A DNA stretch of 64,000 nt from Magicicada septendecula (GCA_034769895.1 CM068372.1:384831700-384895699), one strand, 5' to 3'. Positions 31,395 to 43,152 are shown, counted from the first letter of the stretch. The notes: generated from the letters alone by a model not told the origin. Numbers and translations are program-made.

Positions 31395-31484
31395 ATTCGT
31401 TCATTCACAGCAACTCTGTGAAGTCGGAACGGGCTACACTCCAAGCCAAGTAGAGCGAAGAAGAAGAAGAAGAAAACTAATTCG
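31395..31484 (+). mobile_element. 5'-truncated LINE 3' end with GAA tail
   Basis: CTGTGAAGTCGGAACGGGCT, then CTCCAAGCCAAGTAGAGC and (GAA)n at about 31458-31475. It matches the last ~70 bp of the preceding LINE fragment (31205-31262). A very short truncated insertion. Confidence 0.65.
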
Positions 31485-32647
31485 GATATAATAAATTTAT
31501 AAATTCTTATTTTACGGCATATAATTTATATTTACATCAGGTCTTCTTCTTTCCTCGGGAAATAGCCTAATCGGCTGTTATGATCCTTTTGGAAATACAT
31601 CCAATCACCACCAATAACTGTAATGCTACATTGAATGCAATAAATAAAGCATAATAAAAAATGATTAGTATCAAGCTTTAGTGAGCAGAATCAGCATTGC
31701 TTTATATTAGTAGAATAAAGACTTGGCTGTTTAATTGTAAAAACTTAAGCCAGCCAGCGGACTAAAATTAATTTCGGTGCATCAATCAATGTCAGTTTAA
31801 AAAATATTAATAGCTATTACATATTATATCCTACAATGAGCTCATTAATTATAAAAAAAAGTTTTTGTGTCACATAAACGAATAAACGTGATTCATTTTC
31901 ATTTCTGTCTATAGTGTTACAAACTTGGAGTTCCACATGTGCTTTAATTAATAATTAATTAGTTTACTTGAAAGAACAAAAGGGGTGTCCTCTGGAAGCA
32001 TGATGTCGCCGACGATGTCGTGCGGGGCCCTGTCGTAGAGACGCATTCCTTGGATACTCTCACGAAGTGTCATTTTTCAAATTTTTCATTCATCAAAATT
32101 GGGTTCCTGACTCTGCTCACCCAATCGCAAGTTTAGATCTGACTGAGCGAAAAAGGTCGACCGGTTTCGTAAAGAAAAGGTGGGGGCGTGACGTCGAACT
32201 ACAACAAAACAATAACGATTACACTACCAACCCGATACGATACGTCACGGACGTATTATTGTCTGGATTAATAACGACATACGCGGTGGGGATGCCGATT
32301 AACTGCAGCAATAGTACTGACACTATAATTTTTATACGGTAACCAACTGAATTGAAATTCCATTTTGAAGTTTCAAGGAAGCTTTTAAGAAATAAAATAA
32401 ACATGTATAATATATCATCGTATCTGAAGCAGCCAAGCGTGCAGCGAGGTGTACATAAATCTACAATACGCGGGGTCCTTCGTCCTGCTTCTGACGTTTA
32501 TGTACATCATGCCTGGCTTTGAGGAAATTTATCGCTGTTTGTGTTATGTTCCGTTTACTTTATGGCTGCTTACCGGACCTTTTTCAAAAAAGTTTAAAAA
32601 CAGAAGTTTTACGCTGATAATACTGAAATATAAGCCCGCATATATAT
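31485..32647. other. Spacer with an unassigned 91-aa frame
   Basis: 32067-32342 (plus) is open for 91 codons within a slightly GC-richer patch (31990-32340). It starts MSFFKFFIHQNW and has no motif I recognise. No splice or promoter evidence; it may be chance. Confidence 0.3.
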
Positions 32648-33181
32648 TGTTACGACGGTCTACTGATTGTCGTATGGCACAGTGGAAAACAAGACACCAC
32701 TTAAGTCACCAATCACAAGCTTTAAATAATCTCAATTAAAAGTTTGAAATACACAAGTTCTTCAACAAGATGATACTCGTACAATAATTCGAGCCAATCT
32801 GTCCACACGAATAATAATGTCAACTATAAAAAATTCCGCACTATAATCACCTTTTACTAATACACCACTTGAGACGCACTGTGTAAATCGCCCGACAATA
32901 ACTCGAACCTCACTTGAACAAATCGCCAATTAAACTGAGACTAAGCGTCCCTGAATGCTTATATTATTTATACCTCGCTGAGATTCCAGAATAATCCATA
33001 ATACGCGTCAGCAATACTAGAAAACAGTAGATAGTAATTGCTTACGACCTTGAACACAGTGAGTGCGGGCGGTGAAGCCTAGAACAGTCTCGTTAACGCA
33101 TGTCAAGGATCACGTACGCACACAAACATTACAGCTGGGCTCTGCTGGGAAACATGTACAACGTTCTGTAATAGCGTAACA
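32648..33181 (+). mobile_element. Solo LTR-like repeat B
   Basis: TGTTACGACGG to GCGTAACA, 534 bp, the longest copy in the window. Flanks are ATAT (32644-32647) and GTAT (33182-33185), matching in three of four positions, consistent with an old 4-bp duplication. The right third shares ACGCATGTCAAGGATCACGTACGC-type sequence with the copy at 51571. Confidence 0.78.
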
Positions 33182-33629
33182 GTATACGGTACACTCAACT
33201 GTCAGACAATAATGGATGTAGTAATGTATAAATTAGTGTGAAAACCATGGGCAACACTCATGCCTAATTATTTGGGGGGGGGATAGTAGCGTTGTTGAAT
33301 GTTTAGCGTATGGTCAACGTTGTTTTCTGGAAGAGTAGACTCTCATTTGTTTTCATTGAGAGGTATATAAGTTTTTATCTTTTAATGTTAGTAACATGAA
33401 TAATATAAAATATAGTGGGCATGTGCCATTTGTTTTTAAATTGTCAGGTAACTTCGAGTCCTTATTAATTCACTAGATTAACTGTAGAAGTTAAGGTGAT
33501 TCAATTACAGAAACTCAATATTTGTGTAAAATACATATTAAATATTGCAGAGGAGATGACACCTTGAAGATTTTGATGTTTGGTGCTACTGGAGGTGTGT
33601 CTTAATAATATTATAAACGAAAAAGGTGT
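33182..33629. other. Spacer, nothing recognised
   Basis: Contains an eight-to-nine G run near 33274; otherwise unassigned. Confidence 0.5.
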
Positions 33630-33882
33630 CTAATGATGGTGTTTTGAAGACAGTGAGTGAAAGAAGGACGCTGATTGGAAGCTTTGAGGAAAGGAGTATA
33701 CGAAGGAGTCACTTGCTACGCCATTTTTAAACTGGTTCACGAACTTGATCAAGGGGCTTGGTGGCAGGCGAAGGCCCAGACAGGAGTACGTGGATAAGAT
33801 TAAAAAAGGGAAGAAGCTATATGGTTGTTAAAAAACTGTCTTCAATAGGGAAGACATTGGAAGCCACCAATCTCTGGGTTGA
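33630..33882 (+). pseudogene. LINE C-terminal fragment
   Basis: Frame-shifted pieces read 'ERRTLIGSFEERSIRRSHLLRH' and 'GRRRPRQEYVDKIKKGRSYMVVKKLSS' with 'ATNLWV', matching the IGHxLRH...GRPRxxxxDxI end of LINE proteins. It runs directly into a long trinucleotide tail. Confidence 0.65.
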
Positions 33883-33993
33883 GAAGAAGAAGAAGAAGAA
33901 GAAGAAGAAGAAGAAGAAGAAGAAGAAGAAGAAGAAGAAGAAGAAGAAGAAGAAGAAGAAGAAGAAGATGACGATGATGATGATGATGATGAC

Positions 33994-34041
<48 letters not shown>

Positions 34042-34123
34042 CCAGAACAACAACTACAACAGCAAAAACAACAACAACAACAACAACGACGACGGCGACG
34101 ACGACGACGACGGCAACAACAAG
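33883..34123. repeat. Compound trinucleotide array (GAA)n-(GAT)n-(CAA/GAC)n
   Basis: GAA units to about 33966, GAT/GAC units to about 34036, then AAC/CAA and GAC units. It abuts the 3' end of a LINE. The poly-Lys, poly-Ser and poly-Met frames across it are artefacts of the repeat. Confidence 0.95.
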
Positions 34124-34417
34124 ACATATACTTTTTCAACAGATAGTCTTTTTATTGTAAGATAGAAGTTGTTTCTTTTGGATTGGACTACCTAATAACG
34201 GACTTCAAGCTAATGTTGCGTCTATAAGCACCTGACTGACCAATTGTCACGGCAGTACTCCGTGTTGCTGTTGATTATTCACATTTGACGAAGCTGTGAC
34301 TTTCTTTTCTCCTACATTCTGTTCAGGTCTCTATAATAAATCGGTAGATCTGTCTCTACCATTTCGTTCATTGCAGTAAAAAATTTCTCTCCTGCTATAC
34401 CCAATATTTTCTTCTTA

Positions 34418-34870
34418 ATCTTCTTCTTCTTCTTCTTCTTCTTCTTCATTCCAGGATTAGGCGACATCACCAGTTCCGGTCTCTATTTTTAAGTCATCTT
34501 TTGCGTAGCCTTCCCACATCTTTTTTTTTTTTTTAGGCTCATATTGTAAAAATTGTTTAGGTAGTCTTTTCGCTTCCATTCCACCTATATGTTCAATCCA
34601 TCTCACCTAACGTTCCTCGATTCTTGCATTTACAGAGAATATACCCAATTCATGTCTTATCACATCGTTTCTAATTCTATCGTTTCATTTATATCCCTTT
34701 ACGTATCTAAAGAGATTCATCTCTGAAGCTTGTGTATGACTTGTACCTTTTTTTCGATAATATCGTCGTTTTGGAACCGTATAAAATAGTGCGAACTGCC
34801 ATAACCCTTTAGAACGTAATTTCAGTTTCGTTTCTTGTTTATAAAACCCAATCTATTTGTTTTTTTTTTT
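34418..34870 (-). pseudogene. LINE C-terminus with GAA tail, minus strand
   Basis: CTT repeats at 34422-34448 are the complement of a (GAA)n tail. Upstream on the minus strand come 'ASEMNLFRYVKGYK', 'NDRIRNDVIRHELGIFSVN', 'RWIEHIGGMEAKRLPKQFLQY', the LINE post-palm order with stops. Confidence 0.75.
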
Positions 34871-34879
34871 TGCCCCACT

Positions 34880-35300
34880 TTTAGTAGAACAAAGACGAGA
34901 TACGGAAAATAAAAAGACAGATAAGCACAAAGTGAGAACCTAGAAATTAGAAAACGTATAAACATGAGCTGAGAAGAAGAAAATAAGAAGACGGATAAAC
35001 ATAAGAAAAAGAGGGAGAAAAAAGTAGGAGGAAGGACAGGAAAAAAAACAGTAGTAGAAGAAGAAATACTAGAAGAAGAATGTGAAGAAAAAGCACAAGA
35101 AGTAGTAGGGAGAGGATGAGCGGAACAAGAAAAAGGAAAACAAAAGAAGATAAGAAGAAGAAGAAAAAGAAAAAGAAGAATAAGTAGGAAAAGAAGAAGA
35201 AGTAGGAAAAGAAGAAGAAGAAATCAAAGGAAAAGGAAAATAAAAGAAGAACAAGAACAAGGAGCTGAACAACACAACAACAAGAAAAGGATACAAAACA
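34880..35300. repeat. Purine-rich low-complexity (GAA/AAG) tract
   Basis: About 420 bp of imperfect AAG/GAA/GTAG units on the plus strand. The 120-aa and 75-aa minus frames, Phe/Leu/Ser-rich, are by-products. Confidence 0.9.
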
Positions 35301-35809
35301 AACAGACATCTAGTGGAGCGTGTAAGCGTTATCCGTATTAGTGACCGTGTGAGTGTTGGTGGGGGGAGAAGGGTGTTGTTACAAACGACTGACAGGTAGT
35401 GGCAGTTGTAGTGGCAATTTGTTACAATTTCCAGCGGATATTAAATCCTGCCACAAGGTTTGTGTCGGTCGCAGGTCACAATCTACACCTAGTTCTGTAA
35501 ACTGGTGCTCTTCAACACTTACAGTCCATTGTTTTGACAGCTTACGCTATCATTATTGCTTCCATGAGAGCTACTTTATCATTTTGTGTCCGTTTTTATA
35601 CGCTTTATCAACTAATAAACGACGACTTATTTTTGGAGAAAACTACACGTAGCTCGTAAAGTGAATATTTAGCTACAATATGCTTCCATTTTATCTCAGA
35701 TATTTTACTTCTACACGAACAAGCAGGATGCATCGATGACGTATTCTATTTGAAAATATAGTCTAAGAAAAAAAGGGAATTTAATTTGAAGAAGGGCCAT
35801 GGAGTCGAC
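35301..35809. other. Spacer with a 99-aa frame
   Basis: 35353-35652 (plus) is open for 99 codons, Cys/Ser-rich, with no recognised domain. Chance cannot be excluded. Confidence 0.3.
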
Positions 35810-36420
35810 TCTGCAAGTATTTCGGATTACAGAACTCTACATTGAAAACCAAGGTGATGGCTTTCCACGATGCTGATCCTATACGAGCAAAAATTATTGT
35901 AGGTGGTACTGTGCTGGAGCAATCAGTAATTTTAAATATCCGGGCAGTAATGTGTCTTACATTAAAAAGAATGACGTTGTGAATATAAGTTCAATCATAT
36001 GTGTGGGGGCCATCGGGAGAACTGTAAAATCAAGGAATGAAAAAAACACGCCTCAAGTTCTACAAAGTGTATCCGAACACTTCTGTGGAGCTCTGAGAAT
36101 TGTACTTTAGCGAAGTGCCACGCCAGTCGTATTCAAGCGGCCGAAGTGAGATTTACAAGGACGTGGCAGGATATAGTCTTCAAGATCGCAGAGGAAAGGC
36201 CGATGTACGGCAGGAACTGAATATTATTATACTTAACAGGATTGCCCAATATCCGCTAGGACGGTTGGAATATCTTAACTGCATGTATAACTGCCGCATC
36301 ACTAAACAACTGTGGAATTATAAGCTGAAAGGCCGTAGAGATGTGGGACGTCCGAAGAATTGAACGCTTCTTCAGCTTCAGTCTATCTGCTTGGGATCGC
36401 ATCAAACCATTCGTGATAAT
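35810..36420 (+). pseudogene. LINE RT C-terminal remnant
   Basis: Frame-shifted reading gives 'ENQGDGFPRC' / 'KVMAFHDADPIRAKIIV' (K-T-K-V-MAFxG type), a VLEQS region, then 'SRIQAAEVRFTRTWQDIVFKIAEE' and 'GRRDVGRPKN'. The order matches the fragments at 48070 and, on the other strand, 42440. No 3' microsatellite directly attached. Confidence 0.75.
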
Positions 36421-37324
36421 AATATTACATTAGTGGTTATAATCACAAAGAGAAATTACGGTATTGCACACAACTATAAAGAAAAATTCTCGATTAGCCT
36501 TTTAAAGCTTTTCAGCTCACCATCAGATTAGAAATGTGATAGATATTTGATAGATCAGGAAACAGCATAATTTCTGTTTGAAACCATTTTTAGTTTAATC
36601 CTAGTTGAAGAAGATGATGGATGGTGATATTTTGTATAACACAAAATCCATCTTTACAACAGAAAATTTACAAGGTTACAACAACACAGAAATTAAACCA
36701 AAGTGCCTCTATGTGGCGTAGTATTGTGACACACGGTCAGCAATGGTAAACTCCGTGATATCGAAAAGAAAGTAAGCAAAGTCATCAAAAAAATCCTTGG
36801 GCTCAAGGAAGTTAGAGAACAAAATAGATTCAAAAGCCTAGAGGCAATTTACAGTGATATTGAGCTGTGATATTTAAAAAACTATTTTGTCTGGAAGCCT
36901 GAGGTTTGATTGAGATTGCACATTTTACATTCGTATGTTGGCACCCTGGGAAGCCGTGTGTTTTGCGATTTATTTTTTCAGATTAAGGAGTGTTAAATAA
37001 TTTGTTTCCTTTTTTAAGTATATCCTTGTTCTCTTGTGCGTGTGCGCTCTGTTTCAAAAAAAATTTTTTTTTTCACATTCAAACTTTTTTTTCAGATTAT
37101 AGTAAAGACACTGTCATAAAATATCAACAGCCTATTTAGTATTATGTTCTAAAAACGTGGACCTAGTATACTTAAAATGCTAAAAGTAGTTTCCAGTTTA
37201 TTTAAACATTAATATCAAAAGTTTGAATGAAAATTAAAAGTTTGAATAAAAATATATGTTAAGAAAATTGTAACTAATATTCTAATATATAGTTTTCTGA
37301 GTATCTAAACCAGTAAACTCAGTT
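36421..37324. other. Spacer, weak coding trace
   Basis: A short stretch at 36740-36870 reads 'NGKLRDIEKKVSKVIKKILGL' without a family I can name. Otherwise AT-rich and unassigned. Confidence 0.35.
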
Positions 37325-37576
37325 AAAACAGTAGGTAGGTCACCAGGAGCGGGTGCATGATCAGCGTACGCCAAAGAAAATCCTGAGGGCGTAAGTCTAT
37401 AAAAGCAGACACAGGGGTCGACCTAGGATTAGATGATCCTAGCGACAATTGGATTATGTAATGGACGATTTTAGAAGAATCGATGTAACGAGGGTTACAC
37501 TGAGAGGTCAGTGGATAAGAGACATAGGAGAAGATTGGTGTTAGAAACCAGGGCTCACGTTGGGCTCTAGTGTGCT
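37325..37576 (+). pseudogene. LINE C-terminal fragment
   Basis: Out-of-frame pieces resemble the last LINE residues (RHRGRPRIR, MDDFRRIDVTR, WIRDIGEDW), directly followed by a long GAA array. Strongly degenerate, so moderate confidence. Confidence 0.5.
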
Positions 37577-37791
37577 GAAGAAGAAGAAGAAGAAGAAGAA
37601 GAAGAAGAAGAAGAAGAAGAAGAAGAAGAAGAAGAAGAAGAAGAAGAAGAAGAAGAAGAAGAAGAAGAAGAAGAAGAAGAAGAAGAAGAAGAAGAAGAAG
37701 AAGAAGAAGAAGAAAAGACGAAGAAGAAGAAGAAGAAAAGACGAAGAAAAAGAAGAAAAAGAAAAGTAAAAGAAGAATAAGAATAAGAAGA
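37577..37791. repeat. (GAA)n microsatellite
   Basis: About 140 bp of pure GAA/AAG followed by ~75 bp of interrupted units. It sits at the 3' end of a LINE fragment. The Leu-rich 157-aa and Lys-rich 69-aa frames are artefacts. Confidence 0.95.
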
Positions 37792-38534
37792 AACACAGTT
37801 AAAAGTGATTAAAGATCACAAGAAATTTGAAGCATATATCTTTAGCACGTTCTGAAATAAGAGTAAGACTGCAATTTAGCAGTGGCAGTATACGGCATAC
37901 AGTCTCCCTTAAATGTAAAAAATGTCTCCCCCTGTCTCTCTTACACTTACTTTGTCTTTTGTTTCAAAAATATGCTTGTTCGTGTTCAGTATTATCTGAC
38001 AATTCTAAAGTTTTGAAAATAGGATCAGGATTCATTGCAACTGTTATATAATAAATATCATTACTAATTAAATGAGATTAATAATTATAGAGACGTAAGT
38101 TTTAAGAGAGCTACACGCATGTGTGCGTGCGACCGCGTGTGTTTCTGTAAGTATATATAACGTTAGTATTTGCCTTATAATTGAAGTTGCTTTGAACAGC
38201 TCTTACATCGGATTACCTACGTCTGCCGCTATCGTGGGTGAGGATAATTTTACACTTTAGTCGAGTCAACCAATCAGCTTTGCGTAATGCGATTAGAGGA
38301 AGCGATTCGATTAACAACCAGCAATTAGCAGCAGTTTAAATGTTTTAAATTGCATTGCGTTGTCTTAAATTACCAAAGCTTGTCTGCAGCTATCAGAGCC
38401 TGTAGGTAAAGTTAACGATCTCTGTTTAACAAATTTAGCTTGTTGTTTCTAAACAAAACATTGTCAACAAAAATGTATGTATTAAACGATCGTATTAACA
38501 TATAGGCCCGGGATAATATTTTTTGTAGAGTTAT
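37792..38534. other. Spacer, nothing recognised
   Basis: No motif-bearing frame. Confidence 0.5.
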
Positions 38535-39095
38535 AAAATATAGGTATGAAGAACCATACATGACTTCCATGTTCAAAGATTTATATTTAAAATCATTTAT
38601 TGAATTCGGTTCAAGACTTTCTAAAAAATATCGCCCACCCTAAAACTATTTTCACTATTTATAGATATTTTTTGTTAATATGGAGTAGTCGTTTAATATA
38701 ATGTTATTTTTGAGTCACCTTATCTATAAAAATTAGGTACTTTATTCTTATAAATAAACTGACTACGCAGATAATCATCCCTCCTTGTCAACCGATTCCC
38801 ACCATTAATTTACACTTTCATAGAGTAATAGTTTTATCATATATAATTTCTAAGGTATCTTATCCTTCAAAATTAAATATTCGTACTTTACTGATTTCAG
38901 CACAGCGATTTTTAGAAAATCACCCCTCCCCCTTCAACTACCCACTCTATTTATAATTATCTCATTTACTATTTAACAGTGGAATAATATGACTTTATTT
39001 TCGGGGTATTTATTTATTAAAATTAAGTACATTACTCTGGTTAAAACACAAAACAATCCAGGTAAAGTACCTCTCCCTCCTAACCAAACAACCTG
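38535..39095 (-). repeat. Interspersed repeat C, diverged minus copy
   Basis: Starts TAGGTATGAAGAACCATACA and continues with TGACTTCCATGTTC, AAAGATTTATATTTAAAATC; later 'CCTCCCCCTTCAACTACCC', 'AACAGTGGAATAATATGAC' and 'CCAGGTAAAGTACC' match the other copies. The end containing ACATGGAAGT is missing. Confidence 0.65.
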
Positions 39096-39591
39096 GTTGC
39101 CTGGCAACAAAATTATTTTATTTTTAACAATTACCATTGTTTGGAAAAGTTTAATGAATTTTTAAGTACTTTACTCTTGTTTTTAATGCAATTATGCTAA
39201 TTTATGCGGATTATTAAATTATTCAATTAATTTGAATATTTATCAGATCAATATAATTTACACAAGTATGCTATTCTGACAATTCAATGGGTGATTTGAG
39301 TGTATGCACTGTTAATTAGCATAATTATTGAGACTCTTTGTAAGCGATAAGATAAAATTACTTGATACATGACAAATTAGTTATTCGAGGTCAATTGCAA
39401 TAATGAACGCAAGATATATATACGCAACAAATACTTATTTATTACACATTATTGGTTAAGCAAATTTTTGACCTACAAATGAAATTATGTCCTGTAAATA
39501 CATTCAGACAAAACACATAATAACATAAATCATAATAATATTCGTTTCGTTGTTCCCTGAAAACAAGACATACAATGCTATCAAATACAAC

Positions 39592-39598
<7 letters not shown>

Positions 39599-39634
<36 letters not shown>
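39599..39634. repeat. (TA)n microsatellite
   Basis: About 18 TA units. Confidence 0.97.
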
Positions 39635-39636
<2 letters not shown>

Positions 39637-41464
39637 AACAATAAACAATCAAATATACTTCATTCTAAGCTAAATGCGTTCATTAATGCCCTCAGATGGA
39701 TGACTTTATTATTTAACATTATTAATTTTACGATTTATATAGATCTCTCGGGAGTAGCTCTTTGAAAAGATACAGTGCAGTAGTGAGTATCAACTAGTAT
39801 TTAAAAAACATAAGGACTTAACTTGTAAAATGCATATCCACAAATTCCATCGGTGGGAGATTCTATCCATTGATGGGTTCCCTGTACATGGTTATCGTTG
39901 TTGATCGATGCGCACTTACACTTTCACTTGCGATGATTCCACTCGCGTTATGTGTAGTGTGGTGTCGGAATTTATCCGCTGGGAATAAGTGTTTTTACAG
40001 TTTTATGTGTTATAGATGCAATCATCAGCATTGGTGTGGTTTGATTTAGGGCTTGCTGTAAGCGTGTTTCAGGTAGCTAATTACTTTGTCTACCTTGGAC
40101 GTGATGTGTGCTATGTGTGCACTAGTGTTCGTGTTAATCCACTTAGTTCATATGCCCAGAATTTAGAATCATTATGGTTGGATAGTGTTTATAATGTCTG
40201 AAATGGTCGCACAATGTTTTACTATCGAAATGTTAATTCACTCGTACTGCATTATATTGCGTGCCGAACGTACTCGAAAGTCCCTCGTATACACTTGGCA
40301 TTTAACGATATTGATGTATATTCGCACTGCTTGTTACTGCTTTAAGTTCGGTAACTCAGATAATCTATCGAACACACGTTTTGTAGAACTGAGATTGAGT
40401 TGAAATGTCTAAGTTCGACTAAGACCGAGACTTGATTATAACTATATCACTGACTAACTAACTGATTGGAAGTTGAGCAAGTCGGAGTAAGTACCGAATA
40501 AACTATTACGACTGTTAATCATATTACTACTATCACTGAGCAATTACTACAATATTACTCATACTCTATTACTACTGAATTACTGCTGTATTACTGCTGC
40601 TCCGCGTCCTCGTAAACAGTTTTTATCAATCACCAAATACCAGGATGCAATATTCTCACCTCCACGCCTACAGCCGTTGTTGATAGGTTCATAATTTCCT
40701 TCCACCTTGTAGATTCTTGGTCATCGGTTTCCTGATTCGTCGTCCAAGTCGTCACTATTCTCTCCACCAGTTCCTTTGGAAGATTCCAAACTCTGGTTGG
40801 TCGCTGGGCATCCCCCGAAGTACCCCAGCGACGAAAGTTGCGTTGTTTCTTGGAAAGTGGAGCAATTGCCCGCCTGTCTATCAACCTTTTGTTTCCCTGT
40901 TGTCGAGGCTCTCTGATATAGCTTTTGTTAAGAGTCTGCAGTGTTTTGGTCCATTGTTCGTTCACCCTCCGTTTTTTCCCGTCAATTACCAACTCTTCGC
41001 TGGGCGTCACTCCTGGATGGCTCCCACGCTTTCTAGTTGTAAATCTGACTTGACGTTGGGCTTGTTTTCATGCTGGGCTGAGTACGTATCTCGTATTCAT
41101 TGAATACCCGTCCCATTGTCTACATATTCGTCAAGATTTCTCTGCACCCTTTGTTGTTGAGTGTTTCTTTCATACATACGCGTGTTACAACTTAACCCCC
41201 CACAGCATGTGTTCCATCTCACTTCTGCGTAACCAGGCTACTGGACTCAGCCTTTTTGTTTGGTTTGTTTTGGTGTTGTAAATCGTAGCTAAGTTTGTTC
41301 TGTCAACGATGTTCCCAGTTTTCTATTGTCGCGTGTACTCGGACGTTTCTTCATTGTTTCTCCACTGGCGTCAGGTCTGACGTGTGTCTAATCGTTCTTA
41401 TTTACGACTCGGGCCTGGGTTGTTAACTCGAGTGTGTGCGAGCGTACCTCTTGATCACAAAATT
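39635..41464. other. Unassigned region with overlapping 126- and 128-aa frames
   Basis: A GC-richer patch at 40620-41110 is open on both strands: minus 40630-41010 (126 aa, rich in Arg/Glu/Thr, MTPSEELVIDGKKRR start) and plus 40717-41103 (128 aa). I recognise no domain in either. At 41181-41205 the minus strand reads a G-rich tract followed by TTGTAACACG, which could be a polypurine tract next to an LTR start, but no partner LTR was found. Possibly an unrecognised retroelement. Confidence 0.3.
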
Positions 41465-41680
41465 ATAAAATTTTTTTTTAATTTTTGAGCACTATATGTT
41501 AAAGCGTAAAACGTTACTGGTAAACTACCCCTCCCCCTTAACCGATCTTCACCAAAATCAATAGACTTTGAGTCCTCTACAACTCGGGCACATATGCATA
41601 AAATTATTTGATTCTGTTTGAATTTGCGGCAGTTATCGTTCGCTATAGAAAAAAATCTACTCACAAACACACAGATCACA

Positions 41681-41735
<55 letters not shown>

Positions 41736-41860
41736 CGTCACTTTTCGGAAAATGACTTTTCTTCATGTTTTGAGGGTAGTACAATCAGAATCAGCCCTTG
41801 TCTCGAACACAAGTTTTTTTGTAATCGCCATACTTCCATTTCCTTACGGAACATGGAAGT
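41465..41860 (-). repeat. Interspersed repeat C, partial minus copy with CA microsatellite
   Basis: Matches 'AACTACCCCTCCCCCTTAAC', 'TTCACCAAAATCAATAGAC', 'ATTTGATTCTGTTTGAAT' and ends GGAACATGGAAGT. A (CA)n run at 41691-41734 occupies the same internal position as the GT runs in the tandem units. The half that would hold the hammerhead-like core is absent. Confidence 0.8.
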
Positions 41861-42108
41861 AAAAATTCAGAGATAGAAACTGTTGTAAATAGTCTTATGA
41901 ACACTAACAGTCGTAATTTTTACATCAGTGTGGCTGTGCTTCCACCGGTTCTGTCCAGCGGACTTAGAGGGTTAGTAAAAGTTTGTTTATGTATAGTTTT
42001 TCTATAACTGTGTTTAACTTTGTAGGTTGTGGTGATTTAGTAATATTTTTATGACGGTTTACGCTTGTTAGTGAACGCTTGTATCTAATGCAATAGTTTA
42101 ACTTACAA

Positions 42109-42145
42109 CTGAAGACGACCACAGATTGTTTAGTAACCGAAACGT
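42109..42145 (+). ncRNA. Hammerhead-like core, isolated
   Basis: CTGAAGA (42109-42115), CGACC...AACCG partial stem, then AAACGT. CAA before and TTG after can pair. No inverted partner arm is obvious, so this may be a truncated element. Confidence 0.35.
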
Positions 42146-42439
42146 TGTGTGATAAATTCTAACGACGGTTACTGTCCCGCCTAAATCTTGTAATCATGTT
42201 TACGTGCCATCGAAAGTTATGTTTAAAGATTGTCTATACGAACTCTGTAGCAGTGACAATAGGGGGATCGTTATACAAATTGGTTCACCGTCTGAGTAGT
42301 CCAGTTTTATTTGTGTAAAATATTATGCTTTAATCTATAGTTTTCTTTGTCATGAGTCTAGTATTCCGTGAGGTCAGTGTTCCCTTTTTTCGTCTAGTTT
42401 GTTTAGGGTTGTCTCAGTACTGCGTAAAGTAACTAAATG

Positions 42440-42720
42440 ATTTGCGTGCCTATTTACTCGTTGATTGTAGAGTTCTCCTGACGCGGTCCCACATATATAG
42501 CATGCATGGCTGCTTGGTTGGATTTGTGCAGCCTTTTCACCACATCGTTGTTTATAATATGAGACCTGCTACAGCCCAGATATTCAAAACTATTGACCTG
42601 GTCCAGAACAGAAACCTCGACAGAAGTGTTTGCTCGTATGGGATCAGCACCATGAAACACCGTCACCTTGGTTTTCAATCTGAAATACTTGCAGATTAGA
42701 CTCAATGTCCGTGCGTTAAT
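42440..42720 (-). pseudogene. LINE RT post-palm fragment
   Basis: Minus strand 42705 down: 'RLKTKVTVFHGADPIRANTS', 'VLDQVNSFEYLGCSRSHI', 'DVVKRLHKSNQAAMHA'. It holds the KTKVxxFxG and FxYLGC motifs of LINE RTs. Open for 83 codons, then ends. Confidence 0.8.
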
Positions 42721-42937
42721 ATAAAATATATTTTTCTTTGAGCATCATACATATGAAAATACAAATTTGTGGTGATTTTTATTTTACGATTTGTAAGCTG
42801 TAACAGCGGAATTTATTTGATTTTTTATTCATGAGTTATATATTATCCTCTTTACCTTTCTTTTTAGATTAAAACAACGGCAAGACTAAATAAATGTTTA
42901 AACAGCACTGTAAATCTTGTGGTGTCTGTGTTGCAGT

Positions 42938-42941
<4 letters not shown>

Positions 42942-42970
<29 letters not shown>
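42942..42970. repeat. (GT)n microsatellite
   Basis: About 14 GT units. Confidence 0.95.
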
Positions 42971-42976
<6 letters not shown>

Positions 42977-43131
42977 CTTCTAAACTGTCTGTCACCCGCA
43001 TGTAGTTGTACACATGAATGAAAGCCTGTTTGAAATATTGCATGGAAGAGTACATCCTGTCACGATCAGAGTTGCATACAAGACAGAGGTATGATCAAAA
43101 GTTTGCATATGGAGGAAAAACAATCAACAGC

Positions 43132-43152
43132 AGAGAGAGAGGGAGAGAAAGA

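Noticed and set aside
33758-34165. Poly-Lys/poly-Met, poly-Ile/Phe and poly-Ser/Arg open frames
   Set aside because: They arise from uninterrupted trinucleotide arrays with no stop codon in phase; the same holds at 37323-37796 and 48885-49516.
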